Shown piece after piece: positions 12,034 to 23,079 of a stretch of 64,000 nucleotides of DNA; the stretch's first letter is position 1, and every line of letters begins with the position of its first letter. The notes below the pieces were generated by a model. The model had not been told where the DNA came from, made no database searches, and worked only from the letters and a program-made list of their open reading frames with translations. The stretch comes from Beta vulgaris subsp. vulgaris (lineage: Eukaryota > Streptophyta > Magnoliopsida > Caryophyllales > Amaranthaceae): positions 15,645,422 to 15,709,421 of the forward strand of contig NC_079210.1 of assembly GCF_026745355.1 (NCBI RefSeq), read 5' to 3'. Made by a program: the position numbers and the translations under genes.

Positions 12034-12595
12034 TGTTGGGCCCACGTTTTACAACTTGGCGCTGGAAGGCAAACTTTTCGAAAAGGGGGAGAAGTGAAGT
12101 TGGACCGCCAAAATGGAGACGACCAGTTCAAAGCAAATTGAAATTGGAGGATGTGCAGTTGAGATATATGGGGGATTTTGCTGACGTGGCCCAAGCATGA
12201 AGGAACAACTCTAAATTCAGCTGGGAATATTCTTGAGTATAAATATGTAAATGATTGTAAACCTATTTTCTTCTTCCCATTCTCTTCTCTTGACGCCTTT
12301 ACACTTATTATTCTCTCTATCACTCTGAATCCCATTGTAACGAAAAACAAAGCTTCTCCTTGTACTTGATCTTTGTATTGACGCCGACGGCATATTAGTG
12401 GATTGGTGATCAAGAGCATCACCCACGGTTTTTCCCTTTAATTGGGTTTTCCGCGTCAACAACTCTTCTGTCTCTTTATTGTTTTTGTTCATTTTTATTT
12501 CTTATTTATTCGATGATGTTGATTGCTCAAAATATATTGATCTAGTTGTTGGCACCTTCACCTTTTAAGTACTTGGTACAAAATCGGCATAAACA
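12034..12595 (+). repeat. 3' LTR of Tat/Retand-like element
   Basis: 562 bp, TGTTGGGCCC...CATAAACA, followed by the target duplication AGCAG. No strong polypurine tract is visible; the bases before it are CAATCAGGGGCAAT. Confidence 0.93.
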
Positions 12596-12600
12596 AGCAG

Positions 12601-14320
12601 TCTTGCACAGGGGGACAAGAAAGGAAGCTCCGACAAGCTCGGGGAACGTCGGCGAGGCAAACGTTGGCACAGGTGCACGAGGGGGGGGCGAAGGAGTTTC
12701 ACCGGGGAAGAGAGAGGATTCTGATTTCGGGGTTCGGGGTCTCTCACGAAAGAGAAGGAAGAATCAGGGTGAGAGAGAAAATGGGTTGAGGTGGCTTTTT
12801 GCGCAAATAGGAATGTACACTAGAGAGCATAGCTCTCTGAGCACCTGTTTTAAAATGACAATTAGTTTAATACTAAACTACACAAGTTGCTTTCCTAGGA
12901 ATATAATTCAAAAGAAAATCCCTCCTTAAACGCATGCAACATTGTTTTGGATTTGGCGATGATTACCTTATTATCCACTCTCGTGTTTGCATATGTCAAT
13001 CTACATATGGACTATGCATTCCAAAGAATGAAAGTCAATCATGATAATATTAGATAAAAATTATTCATTAAACATAATTCAATAGTTTTTCTTTTACATT
13101 CTTTGAACATGGTATATATGTTATGTTCTTTTTGTTTTTATGTATGTTTTTTTTTTAATTAGACATTTTGTTTTCATTATGCTATGTTCTTTAATTATAT
13201 TTGCATCTTGTTCTAATATATATCCTTTTTTCTATGTCCCCTATTCTTTTAGAAATTGAGAATATGTAAGTTTTTTTTATTTGTTTTGAAGTGTATGTTC
13301 TTTTACCCAGAAAGAATGTTCCTAATGTTTAAATTGTATGTCTTTTCATTATGACATATGTTTTTTAACTAATAGAGATTAGACATTTTTTAAAAAACCA
13401 TATTTTTTGGTTTGTTCTTCCATTTAATTCTTGAGTTCTTTGTATAAACAACATAGTTTTAATATTTTAAAAGTATGATTTTAAGAAAAATGTTGTTAGT
13501 TGTTAGTTGTTTCGTTTATAAATCTTGCAATTTGACTTATCTTTTTTTAAAAAACGGTTGTTACGTTGACGAGATTCTTTTTCCAAATCTGAATTGAAAA
13601 GATGCCCTTTTTTTTTAATTTATACTAGATGTTCATATACAATATGTTTTTTCATTACGACCTATGTTATTTTATATTTGGAGATTTACATGTTCTTTAA
13701 TTTTAAGTTGTTTGTTCGTTTTATCTTGAAAAATTATTGAAAAAAGTTCATGTTCTTATATAAATGTGTATGTTCTTTAGGATGCATAATGAGCATTGTA
13801 CACCCTAGGGTATAATCCATGCTTTGGGGTTGTTGTTTCCAAATTATAAACCGACTAAGAGAACTATTCGTACTTGGTTTTCTTTTTGGCTAATATACAC
13901 CCAAAATACATTTAATAATATCTTTACAAAATTATAATAAACACATTACAAACATCTAAAAATTCATAATTTTCAAAACATATTAATTTAATTATTATAA
14001 TCAACACTAAATAAAACGATGTTAAGAATCATGCTATTACAAGGTTTCATAAAGAATTGTCAAAGCGTGTCAATAAAATCAAGGTGGTGCGCTGGACGCA
14101 CCTTAGTGCACCTGGCGAACGACATTTCACCTAACGCACCTTAGTGCCTCGGGCGCACCATTGTGCACCAATTATGTGTCACACAGAGTCGTGCGCTTAG
14201 CGCACTCTTCTGCATGACGCTCGAGATTCTTTTCTATCTTTTTTAAAACATGTACCATGTGTATGAAGCTGATTTGGCATGATGCATCAGATGCACCAAA
14301 GTGCGTCTGACACATGAAAT
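12601..14320. other. AT-rich intergenic stretch
   Basis: 12601-12810 is G-rich, then 12810-14060 is very AT-rich with many ATGTTCTTT-like words. 14085-14320 has GTGC-rich words (GCGCACCTTAGTGCACC) that can pair locally. No gene or element boundary is seen. Confidence 0.4.
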
Positions 14321-14660
14321 TGTGCGGCACACAGGGCGTTGTGCCTGTCGTAGCCAGCGTGTTACGCGCAGTTTCATTTTCCCTACAAATAGGCCTTCTA
14401 TTCGTACGAATTTGAAAATGGTTTTTCCACATTCTTCAATACCCCAACTCTACACTTTACAAACACGTACGAATCTCTCTACACGTGTGATTGTGCGACG
14501 TATAGGGTGATGTGTCTGGCGTAGCCAGCACATGACGCGCAGTTCGTTTTCCCAATAAATGGACCTTGTTTTCGTACGGATTCTAAAATGGTTATTCCAC
14601 ATTGTTCAATACCTCGACTCTACACTTTAGGAACACTTGCGAATCTCTCTACAAAAGTAA
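14321..14660. repeat. Tandem duplication, two units of about 170 bp
   Basis: Unit 1 (14321-14490) and unit 2 (14492-14660) both run from TGTGCG(G/A)C through GTAGCCAGC, GACGCGCAG-like, TTCGTACG and CCACATT to GAATCTCTCTACA. They differ by scattered substitutions, so the duplication is old. Confidence 0.8.
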
Positions 14661-15879
14661 TACTTTCTTGCTTTACAAACACAAACACACGTTTTCATAA
14701 ATACACGTTCATATCTTTCGGATTCTCATCCCGAAGGTTGTCAATCTAGTAGACCCAAGCTACAATATAATTCTGAGGATTCTTGAATATATTCTATTAT
14801 TTTTATATTGAAGTTACTTACAATTTCTTTTATGATGTAGATCTTTAACATAAAATCGTGCCTTTGTACATTCTAATCTCTTTTTTTTTCTTTTTATTTA
14901 TTATTCATATGCATATGTTGTATGATTTGATGCTTTCATCACCCCCACATGTTATTTTTGCTAATCAAAGACCTAAATAAATATATTAATATTAATCAGA
15001 TAATTTGAACAACTTGCTAGGTTCCTTGTAATTTGATTGCTTAAGAACATGTCATTAAAAAAAAGTATTTTATAGACTAAGTATTTTTAGGGTGAATGAA
15101 AATATATTATTGTTATTCTATTGCATAATAATTAACATGAATCGATATTAAGTAGAGGCCAGCAATGGGCGAACGTGGTTACTGACCGTGTTCGTACCCT
15201 CATCCCCAAACTTAATTTTTGGCTCATTGACCATCCATGGAGTTAAGACGGGGAAATCTACATTAGATAAGTCCTTAAGATGTCCCTACGGTTTCCCAAT
15301 ATCCAATTAGGTTTATGAATCTTCTTTTAAGACTTGTTAGCGACTTCAAAAACGTTTTCAATAAAACCTTAACAATGAGGTAGTCAAATATGCGCTCATC
15401 CCACGTAAGCGAAATAAAAACACGCCTAGAGACCCCTCCACTTTACTAGGATCAGCTGCTCTAAGGTCACACCTTTTTGTGATGTAACAAAATAAATGGT
15501 ACCACTTAAATGATGTAACAAAATAATTGGTACCACTTAAGTGACATAGTTGGACATTTTGTGTATTTTAGTGACAAGACATGACATTAAGAAGAAAAAC
15601 TTGTGTTGTTTGCCGAAAGACATATCACCTCTCCTTCAAAGTTCATACACTCGATCATACTCATTAGTCATTACCAAATTAGGGTTTTAGAAAATCTGTC
15701 CTGAATGACAGGATATTTTACCAATATTTTCCATATTAACGGGCCAGGTATCCGACCTAGAAAAAAGGCATAAAACGAGTTGGGTAATGGGTCACATCAT
15801 TACTCTTATTGGCTACCCTAGTACCCGGAATTTCAATTATGAGTTTAGTTCGTAACGTTGCAAAACACAATCTTCAATT
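14661..15879. other. Gene-free stretch before the Athila element
   Basis: AT-rich. The one clear structure is a direct repeat of about 31 bp at 15479-15541 (GATGTAACAAAATAAATGG / GATGTAACAAAATAATTGG). No gene recognised. Confidence 0.4.
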
Positions 15880-15884
15880 CTCCA

Positions 15885-17340
15885 TGGTGTTACGATTTTA
15901 TATAGAGTTTTTCTCCCCTATTTCTATGCTAAAAGTTATGGTTTTGGTGCTGTTAGGAGCCATTTGGTACTAACTCTCTCCATCTAGTTGTGGTTTGCTG
16001 TTTTGTATTGGATTGTAGGTTTTGGGGAGCTATTACCTACTTTATATGATTGCACACTGGATTAGAGAGGTTGGACACTAAATTTCAAGATCCCGATGAT
16101 GCTTTCCGGGACTTCGAGCAAAGGAAGAACAAGGAACGCGCATAACCTGACCGGCCCGATAGGATCGGGCGGCCCAGTCCGATCGGGCGAAGAAGCAGGT
16201 TCCATGTTTCTGTTCCAGGCCCGATCGTGCATCGGACGCCAAGTCGTGATTCGGTCTTCCGCCCGATCGGGCGACCTGGCCCGACGTCGGGCGCCCCTGC
16301 CAGCTGCTGCATAACACTATGTTAACAGGCCGCCCGATGTCATCAGGCGGGTCAGCCTGACCTCATCGGGCGCCCGTGGATTTTTGGCCCTTTCCTCTGC
16401 TTTGGAGCCCGATTCCATCGGGCATCTCTGGCCCGATCGGGCGACTGACGACACGCGTTTTTTTTAATGAATACGGGCCCGTTTGTCGAGACTTTTGGCT
16501 ATTGTTTTAGGGCTTGTATAAATAGGAAAATCAGAATTATTAGAATCATCTTGGTTTTTATTATTAGTTTTCTCTAGAGAGGATTTCAACTACCTGAATT
16601 TTAGTGCTTTGTGATTTCAATTCAAGATCAAACCTTTTGCTTATTCATAGCTCAATATAATTCGGTAATCTTTCTTCATTATTTCTTTGTTATTTCATTG
16701 TTAATTAGATTATTTGCTTAGTTATTTGCCATGTTTCAAAGTATGAGTTTTTATATGTTTGTTATTGTTTTCATGATTATGAGTGAGTGTCCTATATATA
16801 GATTGTGAGATCATGTATGCAATGAGGGATTGATAGATTAGTTTGATTACTTGTATTTCAATGTTTCCTTTGATTGATTCTTCATGCTAGGATTATAAGT
16901 TAGGCCTGATTTATATTTCTATTGTTGCAATACTGAATCTACTTCGAGAGGAGAGATACCGTATAGGCTTTCAATTATTAGGCAAAGTGACCCTTGACTA
17001 TGCGAGAGCGGCTGGGTGATCTTTGAGGGAGGTAATGTTCGAGAGAAATTACATGTGCCCTAGACAGTTGACTTACTAGGTGGTTATTATTTATCCTGAT
17101 TTCCCGAATTGTATGCATAGTGATCCATGATTCTAGTACTTTATTATATATATTACACCTTCATATTTAATTCTGTATCTGTTTAGTTAGTAACACAACC
17201 ATTCATCTGATTTCGTTAGTAAATATTAGAGTTCAGATACGATATATAACTTCTCCCTGTGGATTCGATCCTGACTTCCCTGACTACTAGTTAGTGGACC
17301 TTAGGTTATTTTTGATTAGGTGTACGACTTTAGCCTATCA
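15885..17340 (+). repeat. 5' LTR of Athila-type element
   Basis: Begins TGGTGTTACG and ends AGCCTATCA. A GC-rich block at 16150-16450 is full of GCCCGAT/ATCGGGC words. A TATA-like GTATAAATAGG follows near 16515. Compared with the 3' copy it lacks about 30 bp near 17106 and many single bases. Confidence 0.95.
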
Positions 17341-17345
17341 AATTT

Positions 17346-17363
17346 TGGCGCCGTTGCCGGGGA
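17346..17363 (+). other. Primer-binding site, tRNA-Asp type
   Basis: TGGCGCCGTTGCCGGGGA lies five bases past the 5' LTR and is complementary to the 3' end of plant tRNA-Asp, the usual Athila primer. Confidence 0.9.
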
Positions 17364-17646
17364 GACGGTTTATTTTATTTTGTCTGAATTATAGTATTAA
17401 ACTAACCTCTACTCTGAAGAACACCTGTTCTTTGGAGCATCTCACGTTTGTTTTAGTGTTTTTGGTGTATGAGCAGGAAATTGAAATCCCAAATCTCATC
17501 CCGTTCGATCCGAGATTGAAAACCGCAACTCGTAGATAGAGAAAACTAAACAAGCTAAGCTGTCTGCAGGGACACCCTCCCAAAAGACACCTTCTCCACC
17601 ATCTTCCCCACACCAAGAATCCCTCACCTCACCTATTACTCTCAAC

Positions 17647-18988
17647 ATGGGTGAGAATGTTACTCGAACCTTCAGAGACTATGCGCAACCATCTCCTGAT
17701 AACGTGCCTACTGGGGTACGGATGCCCACTATTGCTGCTACAAATTTTGAGATCAAGTCTCATGTTCTGAATATGGTTCAGAACAATCAGTTCGCTGGGT
17801 TACCATCTGAAGACCCAAATCAGCACATGCAGAGATTTTTACAGTGTTGTGCTACTCAGAAGAAAGCTGGTGTTACTCCTGATGAGATGAAACTCCTTCT
17901 ATTTGGGTTCTCTCTGCGCGATAAAGCTTTGTTCTGGTATAAAAAGCTGCCTTCCACCATCACCACCTGGCCAGAACTTTCCAAGATTTTTCTATCAAGT
18001 GGTACCCTTACCAGAAAACTGCAGATATGAGACATGCCATAGTTACTTTCACCCAAGATCCTGGTGAATCTCTATATGAAGCTTGGGAGCGGTTCAAGGA
18101 TCTGCAGCGTCTATGTCCTCATCATGGGTTGGACCAGTGGTACTTGTGTCAGATTTTCTACACTAGAGTTGATGCAGATACACGACGGGTAATTGATGGA
18201 GCATCTGGTGGGTTCTTCATGGATAAAGCAATTGAGGAAGGGTATGAACTTTTGGAGAAGCTAGCATCTAATCAAGCATCTACTATTCGTTCCTCTTTGA
18301 AAAAGGAGGTAAACATGATGTTGAAGCCATTTCCCTACTGTCTGGGCAACTAGCTACTCTAACTCAGAAAATTGATCCTTGAAGTTAGGTAATGATTCCC
18401 CCCATATGAGTGTTAACGCGATGGCTAGTGCTTCTAACTATAATGTGCATATATGTGATGCTTGTGGAATATCTGGGCACAACTCTCAAGAGTGTCCTGC
18501 GCTGGGAAATAACTGTGAGGCGTCAATGCTTTCCAGTCACAACCTAGGAACCAGTTCAACCCTATTCCAACACCTATAATCCTGGGTTAAGACACACATC
18601 CAACCTCTCATATAGGAGTACTAATGTGTTGAACCCTCAACCTCAACAACCATATCCACCTCAACAACAGGGTCAACAATACCAACCTCCAAACAAGCTC
18701 CACCTGGTTTTCAGAGAAATCAAGCACCTCCACAGCCTGCTCCTCTGCTGACCCAGCCATGACAGAGTTGAAGAATATGATGTTCCAGATGCAGAAGGGT
18801 TCAATGCTTTTCAAGCTGACACAAAAGCTCAACTGGAAAATTTGGGCACGCATAACAAGATGTTGGAGACTCAACTAGCTCAGTTGGCTAGTTCTTCTGC
18901 TAGTAGGCCACCTAGGGCCTTACCTTCCCAATCAATGCAACCAAGGGACACTGCTAATGCCATCACTCTTAAGAGTGGAACACATTAT
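17647..18988 (+). pseudogene. Athila-type gag, frameshifted and cut by a solo LTR
   Basis: Capsid polyprotein remnant. The ATG at 17647 opens a frame with the Athila-like capsid segment (ATNFEIKSHVLNMVQ, LRDKALFWYKKLP). A one-base loss near 18000 moves the rest to another frame (GESLYEAWERFKDLQRLCPHH at about 18062). A CX2CX4HX4C knuckle (CDACGISGHNSQEC) is at about 18455-18496, then a Pro/Gln-rich linker with further frame changes. The conserved NAITL(K)SG sequence after gag is at 18957-18980, where the solo LTR begins a few bases later. Confidence 0.85.
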
Positions 18989-21900
18989 TGTAATAGCCCT
19001 GTTTTTAAGAGCCTTTATTAAAATGCTAATTATAATTATTAAGTTAATTATGTTTCGAAAATTCTTATTTTAATTAAGAGGTGGAATGTGAATTATATTG
19101 TCGTGTTTGCAATATATTTATTTATTTAATTATACAAGACTATTTTTATTTTTATTATTATTATTTTATATTTTCAGATTTTAAGTTTAAGTTGAGTGGT
19201 ATTTGTCCCAATTGGGAAGTCAAAGTCGGTCTTGTACTCGGCCTTTTGTCGGCTGAATTCAGTAAGAAACAAAACCAAAATTCTTCTCTTATTTGTTTGG
19301 CGGTGAACAGGACCAAAACCCCAAACTCAAAACAAGACCCCTTTCCTCTGTTCTTTTGCTCGACAAAACAGAAACCCCCAATCCCCAGCCACTCTCTCTC
19401 TCTCGCTCACTCGCATCTCCACCGTTGCCGCGTCGTCGGCCCTTTCTCGCCGGCGTTCTTGCTGCGCGTGTGGTGCTGCTCGCAAGCCACCACACCGTGC
19501 TCTCTCTCTCCTCCCAGTGAACCTTCGGATTCTCTCGCTCAGCTGCACCGCGCCTCGTCGGCGTTTTCTGAGGCTGCCGGAGATCCCGCGACACTTCTCC
19601 CTTCTCTATTTCCTCTGCTTGCAGTTTTCTCCCTCCTCTTGGTTGTCGGTGTTGCCGTTGTTACTTGCGGTTGGTCGGTGCCGCGACCGCGAGCAAAGTG
19701 ACATCGCCGTCGCCGCTGCTGTGTTGTTGTTGCCTTTGCCGCGACGAATCGCCGGAGCTTAGCTCCACTCTTGTGCTTTGTTTTCGTCCCTGCTCTACTT
19801 GAGCAGAGGTACACACCTCTTGTCTATTTTTCTTTGAATTTCAGAATTCTTGATTAGTGATTCAGTTGAAGTTGTTATTTGTCGTTGTTGCTATTGTTTG
19901 TGTTACTCCTAGTGGGTGTAAGTGTTGTCTTGGTTGATGTTGTGGTTGTTGATGATGATGAGCAAGATATGTTGTTGTTGTTTTAATGCTTGGTGGTGAA
20001 CTGTTGTTGTGCTATTGTTGTTGTCAATTCTAAGAGTACCTAAGTACTAGTTTGATTCTTTGGGTATTAAATCAGTTTATGGTATCATTGGGTTTTGTAG
20101 CCTTAGTAAACTAGATCAATTTTGCCTACAAATAATTCTTTTAATTCAATTCTTCTTGAAACGAGTAAAGAGAAGCCATGGTAGGTGGGTGTTTCATTTA
20201 CGTATGTGGTTTGGAGTTGAGTTTATTAAAATTGAAATCTAGGCAAGACGTTATACGTTCCAAGCTACTTTTGTTAAATAATTTTACCACTAATCTTTAT
20301 CACCGTTATATTGGACAGTACTAAATGAGTAAGTTAGTTTGATTGACTCTTTATAACCTCAATTTAATCCGACTAATGGAATTTGCTAGTTTAGTTGAAT
20401 ATATTAGTGTTATTGTCTCCTTATCAAAGATTTGTAATTAGACTCGTGAGACATTCTTATTTAAGAAAATTGATTGAGTTAATTTATTTAGTTTTCTCCT
20501 ATTAAGTTAGAAAGAGAATTAATTAGTCCTTATTAGTAATGTGAAGAGTACTTGAGTTAGTTTCATTAACTATGGTTTCGATTAATGAAAATGTGGTTAA
20601 TAAAGTATTGTCGTTTGATAACTATAAATGAAATAAGTTGATAAAGTCAGACTACTTGACTAGTGATTCACTAAAGCGAATTAGTGTGTGTGTTTAACTA
20701 CATAAATCAAAGTGAGTTAAGAATTACCTTAAAGAAGTCCCACTTAGATAATGACATTGTTTTAATGAGATAAACTCGCTATGTATGACCATGAGTATGG
20801 TCTATACTTGGTTTTATTACTGATTATGTTAAGAGAACTCAGCTAATGGTATAACATGGATTATATTTTGTTACTTATAATGAACCTATGATCGATGAAA
20901 CTTGAGTCATGTGTTTTTGGTTTATTCTCGTTAGTTAATTTAACTGAGAGACTTAGTAATATTGTTGTAGATATTTGTTGACATGATTAATTACTACCAG
21001 TTGTGTTTATGTTGATAATTGGAATTTGAAAAGCATATATGTATCGATTTGAAATATGTCTTTATAAGAGTTATATGTTAGACGATTATGGTTATCTACA
21101 GGGGAAATGACTAGGTTGGATACAAGTTGCTAATTACTTTGATAGTCTTGATTATTGGAGGATGATTTTGGGATGGAGTATCATTCGGAATTATGAAGGA
21201 GATTGTAATGTTAGAATTGTTATACGATTGGTTAAGGATTTGAGTGCAAGATAGAAATAAGTTTATTAAGGTTTATTTATGAGTCGAGCTAGCTTCATAT
21301 TCTCAATATATTTGTGGTAGCAAAATTATGTTCTTGATTGAGGTAAGGTTATGAGTTATGTTTAGTTGGGTTAGTTATATAATTTAGAATGGTGATTATG
21401 AATAGGGATGCAAGTCGATGTAGCTAATATCATCGAAGTTATAGATATTAATTAAGGATTAAGGAAATTAGAATGTTAAAGGTTGATCATTTGTGAATTG
21501 GGAATAAGTTACGATTACGTTTTTATAGTTTAGATTAGTCTAATTTTGGTTATTGATTATCAATGTTATTTTGAGGTGATTGTTGGAGGATGGCTATGTA
21601 GACGTATATAATTCAAGATGACATGGGAAATCAAGTCATCATGCTTGGAGGTTTCGCATAATTGTGATAGAGTGGATGTAACCTTTATGTTCAGCAATAT
21701 ATTTAAATGCTCCTGTGTGCGTTATATGAATATTAGATATCATATATCGTTTATAGTAATGCCTGTGATTATAGATGTATCTCTATGAGTTAGTTGTGAA
21801 TTGCTATTGGATTATTATAAAAGTATTCTTTTTGTTCAGTCATTGGAGTTTTTCGAAAATACTATGTTTCTGAAAATATAACTTGGTATAATAATGAGGA

Positions 21901-23079
21901 AATGATTCAAATATGAGTTAAGACCAGATAAGGTCGAATATGGTGTTATGTTTTGAGTATTGAGGTTTAAAGTATAAACCATTAAATATCTTATTTTATA
22001 AATATGAAAGTGAGGCATGAATAGGCACCCCGAGTTAGGGCGGGTAGAGTCCCTAGCTGTTGCCTTCCAGGAGGGGCTAATCCTGGCGTTATAGGACATG
22101 TCCGGGTAAGTCTTGCAAGCATAATAATAAAAGGCTGGGTGACGACCCTCACTAGTTTGGAGACAGCTGGTACTGTGTGGTACTCCTCTCCACTCGCGTT
22201 CATGCCAAACGATCGGATTTTGTGAAAATATAGTAACCGAGTTGAAAGGTTGATTAAATGAGAATATAGAAATATGTCACTGTTGAGAGTCATCTTATTG
22301 AATTTTGTTACTATATGACTGATGAAGTATTATGGAACGTGGAATTTGGAAATGTAATATGTATGTTCAACAAGAATATTGCTGCTAAGTATGCTATGAT
22401 TGGTGTGATTGTTGAACTTATATTGATTGTGTGAGAGTCGTTTTCAAGTAAAAACCACCAAAGCATGTGTTACTCTTGTTTACGGGTTAGTACTCAGCTT
22501 TGCTGATGTGTATATGTTGTTTTGTCATTTCTGTGGCCTGTCACTTGGTGGGTGGCGTTTTCCTAAATGTTTCAGGTTGAAGCCAAGTTAACCTTTGCAA
22601 GTTGAAGCTGATACAAGCTGGAGTAGTATTATAGTTGCTATCGAAGTGAGGACGCTTGACTTTGTAATAGTTAATTGTTTATAATCTATAGTTATTTCTA
22701 CATTTAAGAGTCGCTAGTTAGTGTTCCTGATTCTCTATTGGTTGTTGCTCCGCGAAAGCGTTGAGATTGTTGAGCTTTGGGATTTGGAAATATTTTATAA
22801 ATTGAATTTGCAAACAGGTTTATATTATTTTTCGCTTTAGCGTTGTCCTATTTTCAAAGGAAACTCTGCCGGATTTTCTGTAGAAATTTATGGGAATAGA
22901 GTCTGAGAATCAGAGCGTAGTTATAATAGTTAATTTATTTGAATAGAGTTGGGATTGAGTTCCACACTCTCCGATTTAGTTCGGTGAGTGTGATGGTAAT
23001 AGTCCGGGTTACCTTGACTAGAGTTTCTTTCGCTGTGCTTAATCCTTTGTAAGCTGGTCGGGAAATTCGGGCTGTTACA
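18989..23079 (+). mobile_element. Solo LTR (4.1 kb) of another Ty3/gypsy family, nested in Athila
   Basis: Starts TGTAATAGCCC and ends GGGCTGTTACA, mutually inverted tips, flanked by perfect 5-bp duplications ATTAT (18984-18988, 23080-23084). There is no internal primer site, polypurine tract or coding domain, and the Athila sequence resumes directly, so this is one LTR left after recombination. 19290-19760 is GC-rich and 5'UTR-like. The tail (22470-22570, TTAGTACTCAGC then TTTGCTGATG) recalls Tekay/Del chromoviruses from memory. Lineage is tentative, boundaries are firm. Confidence 0.88.

Larger units (their letters stand above)
3252..12595 (+). mobile_element. Complete Ty3/gypsy Tat (Retand-like) LTR retrotransposon
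   Basis: The element has two LTRs of about 563 bp (3252-3816 and 12034-12595), each TG...CA, and is flanked by identical 5-bp target duplications AGCAG (3247-3251 and 12596-12600). The domain order is gag, protease, RT, RNase H, a second archaeal-type RNase H, then integrase; the second RNase H is the hallmark of the Tat lineage. A spliced ORF on the opposite strand lies between integrase and the 3' LTR, as described for extra ORFs in Tat elements. Gag-pol is inactivated, mainly by nonsense codons. LTRs are roughly 97% identical by eye, so insertion was fairly recent. Confidence 0.95.

Noticed and set aside
17346..17363. tRNA gene remnant (tRNA-Asp 3' end)
   Set aside because: Only the 18-base complement of the 3' end is present, at the LTR edge: a primer-binding site.
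19081..19701. 206-codon plus-strand ORF
   Set aside because: Lies wholly inside the solo LTR, in a GC-rich leader-like block; translation is low-complexity Ser/Pro/Leu and matches no family I know.
18989..23079. Expressed host gene captured in the Athila element
   Set aside because: Perfect 5-bp duplication, TG...CA inverted tips and absence of coding domains identify a solo LTR.
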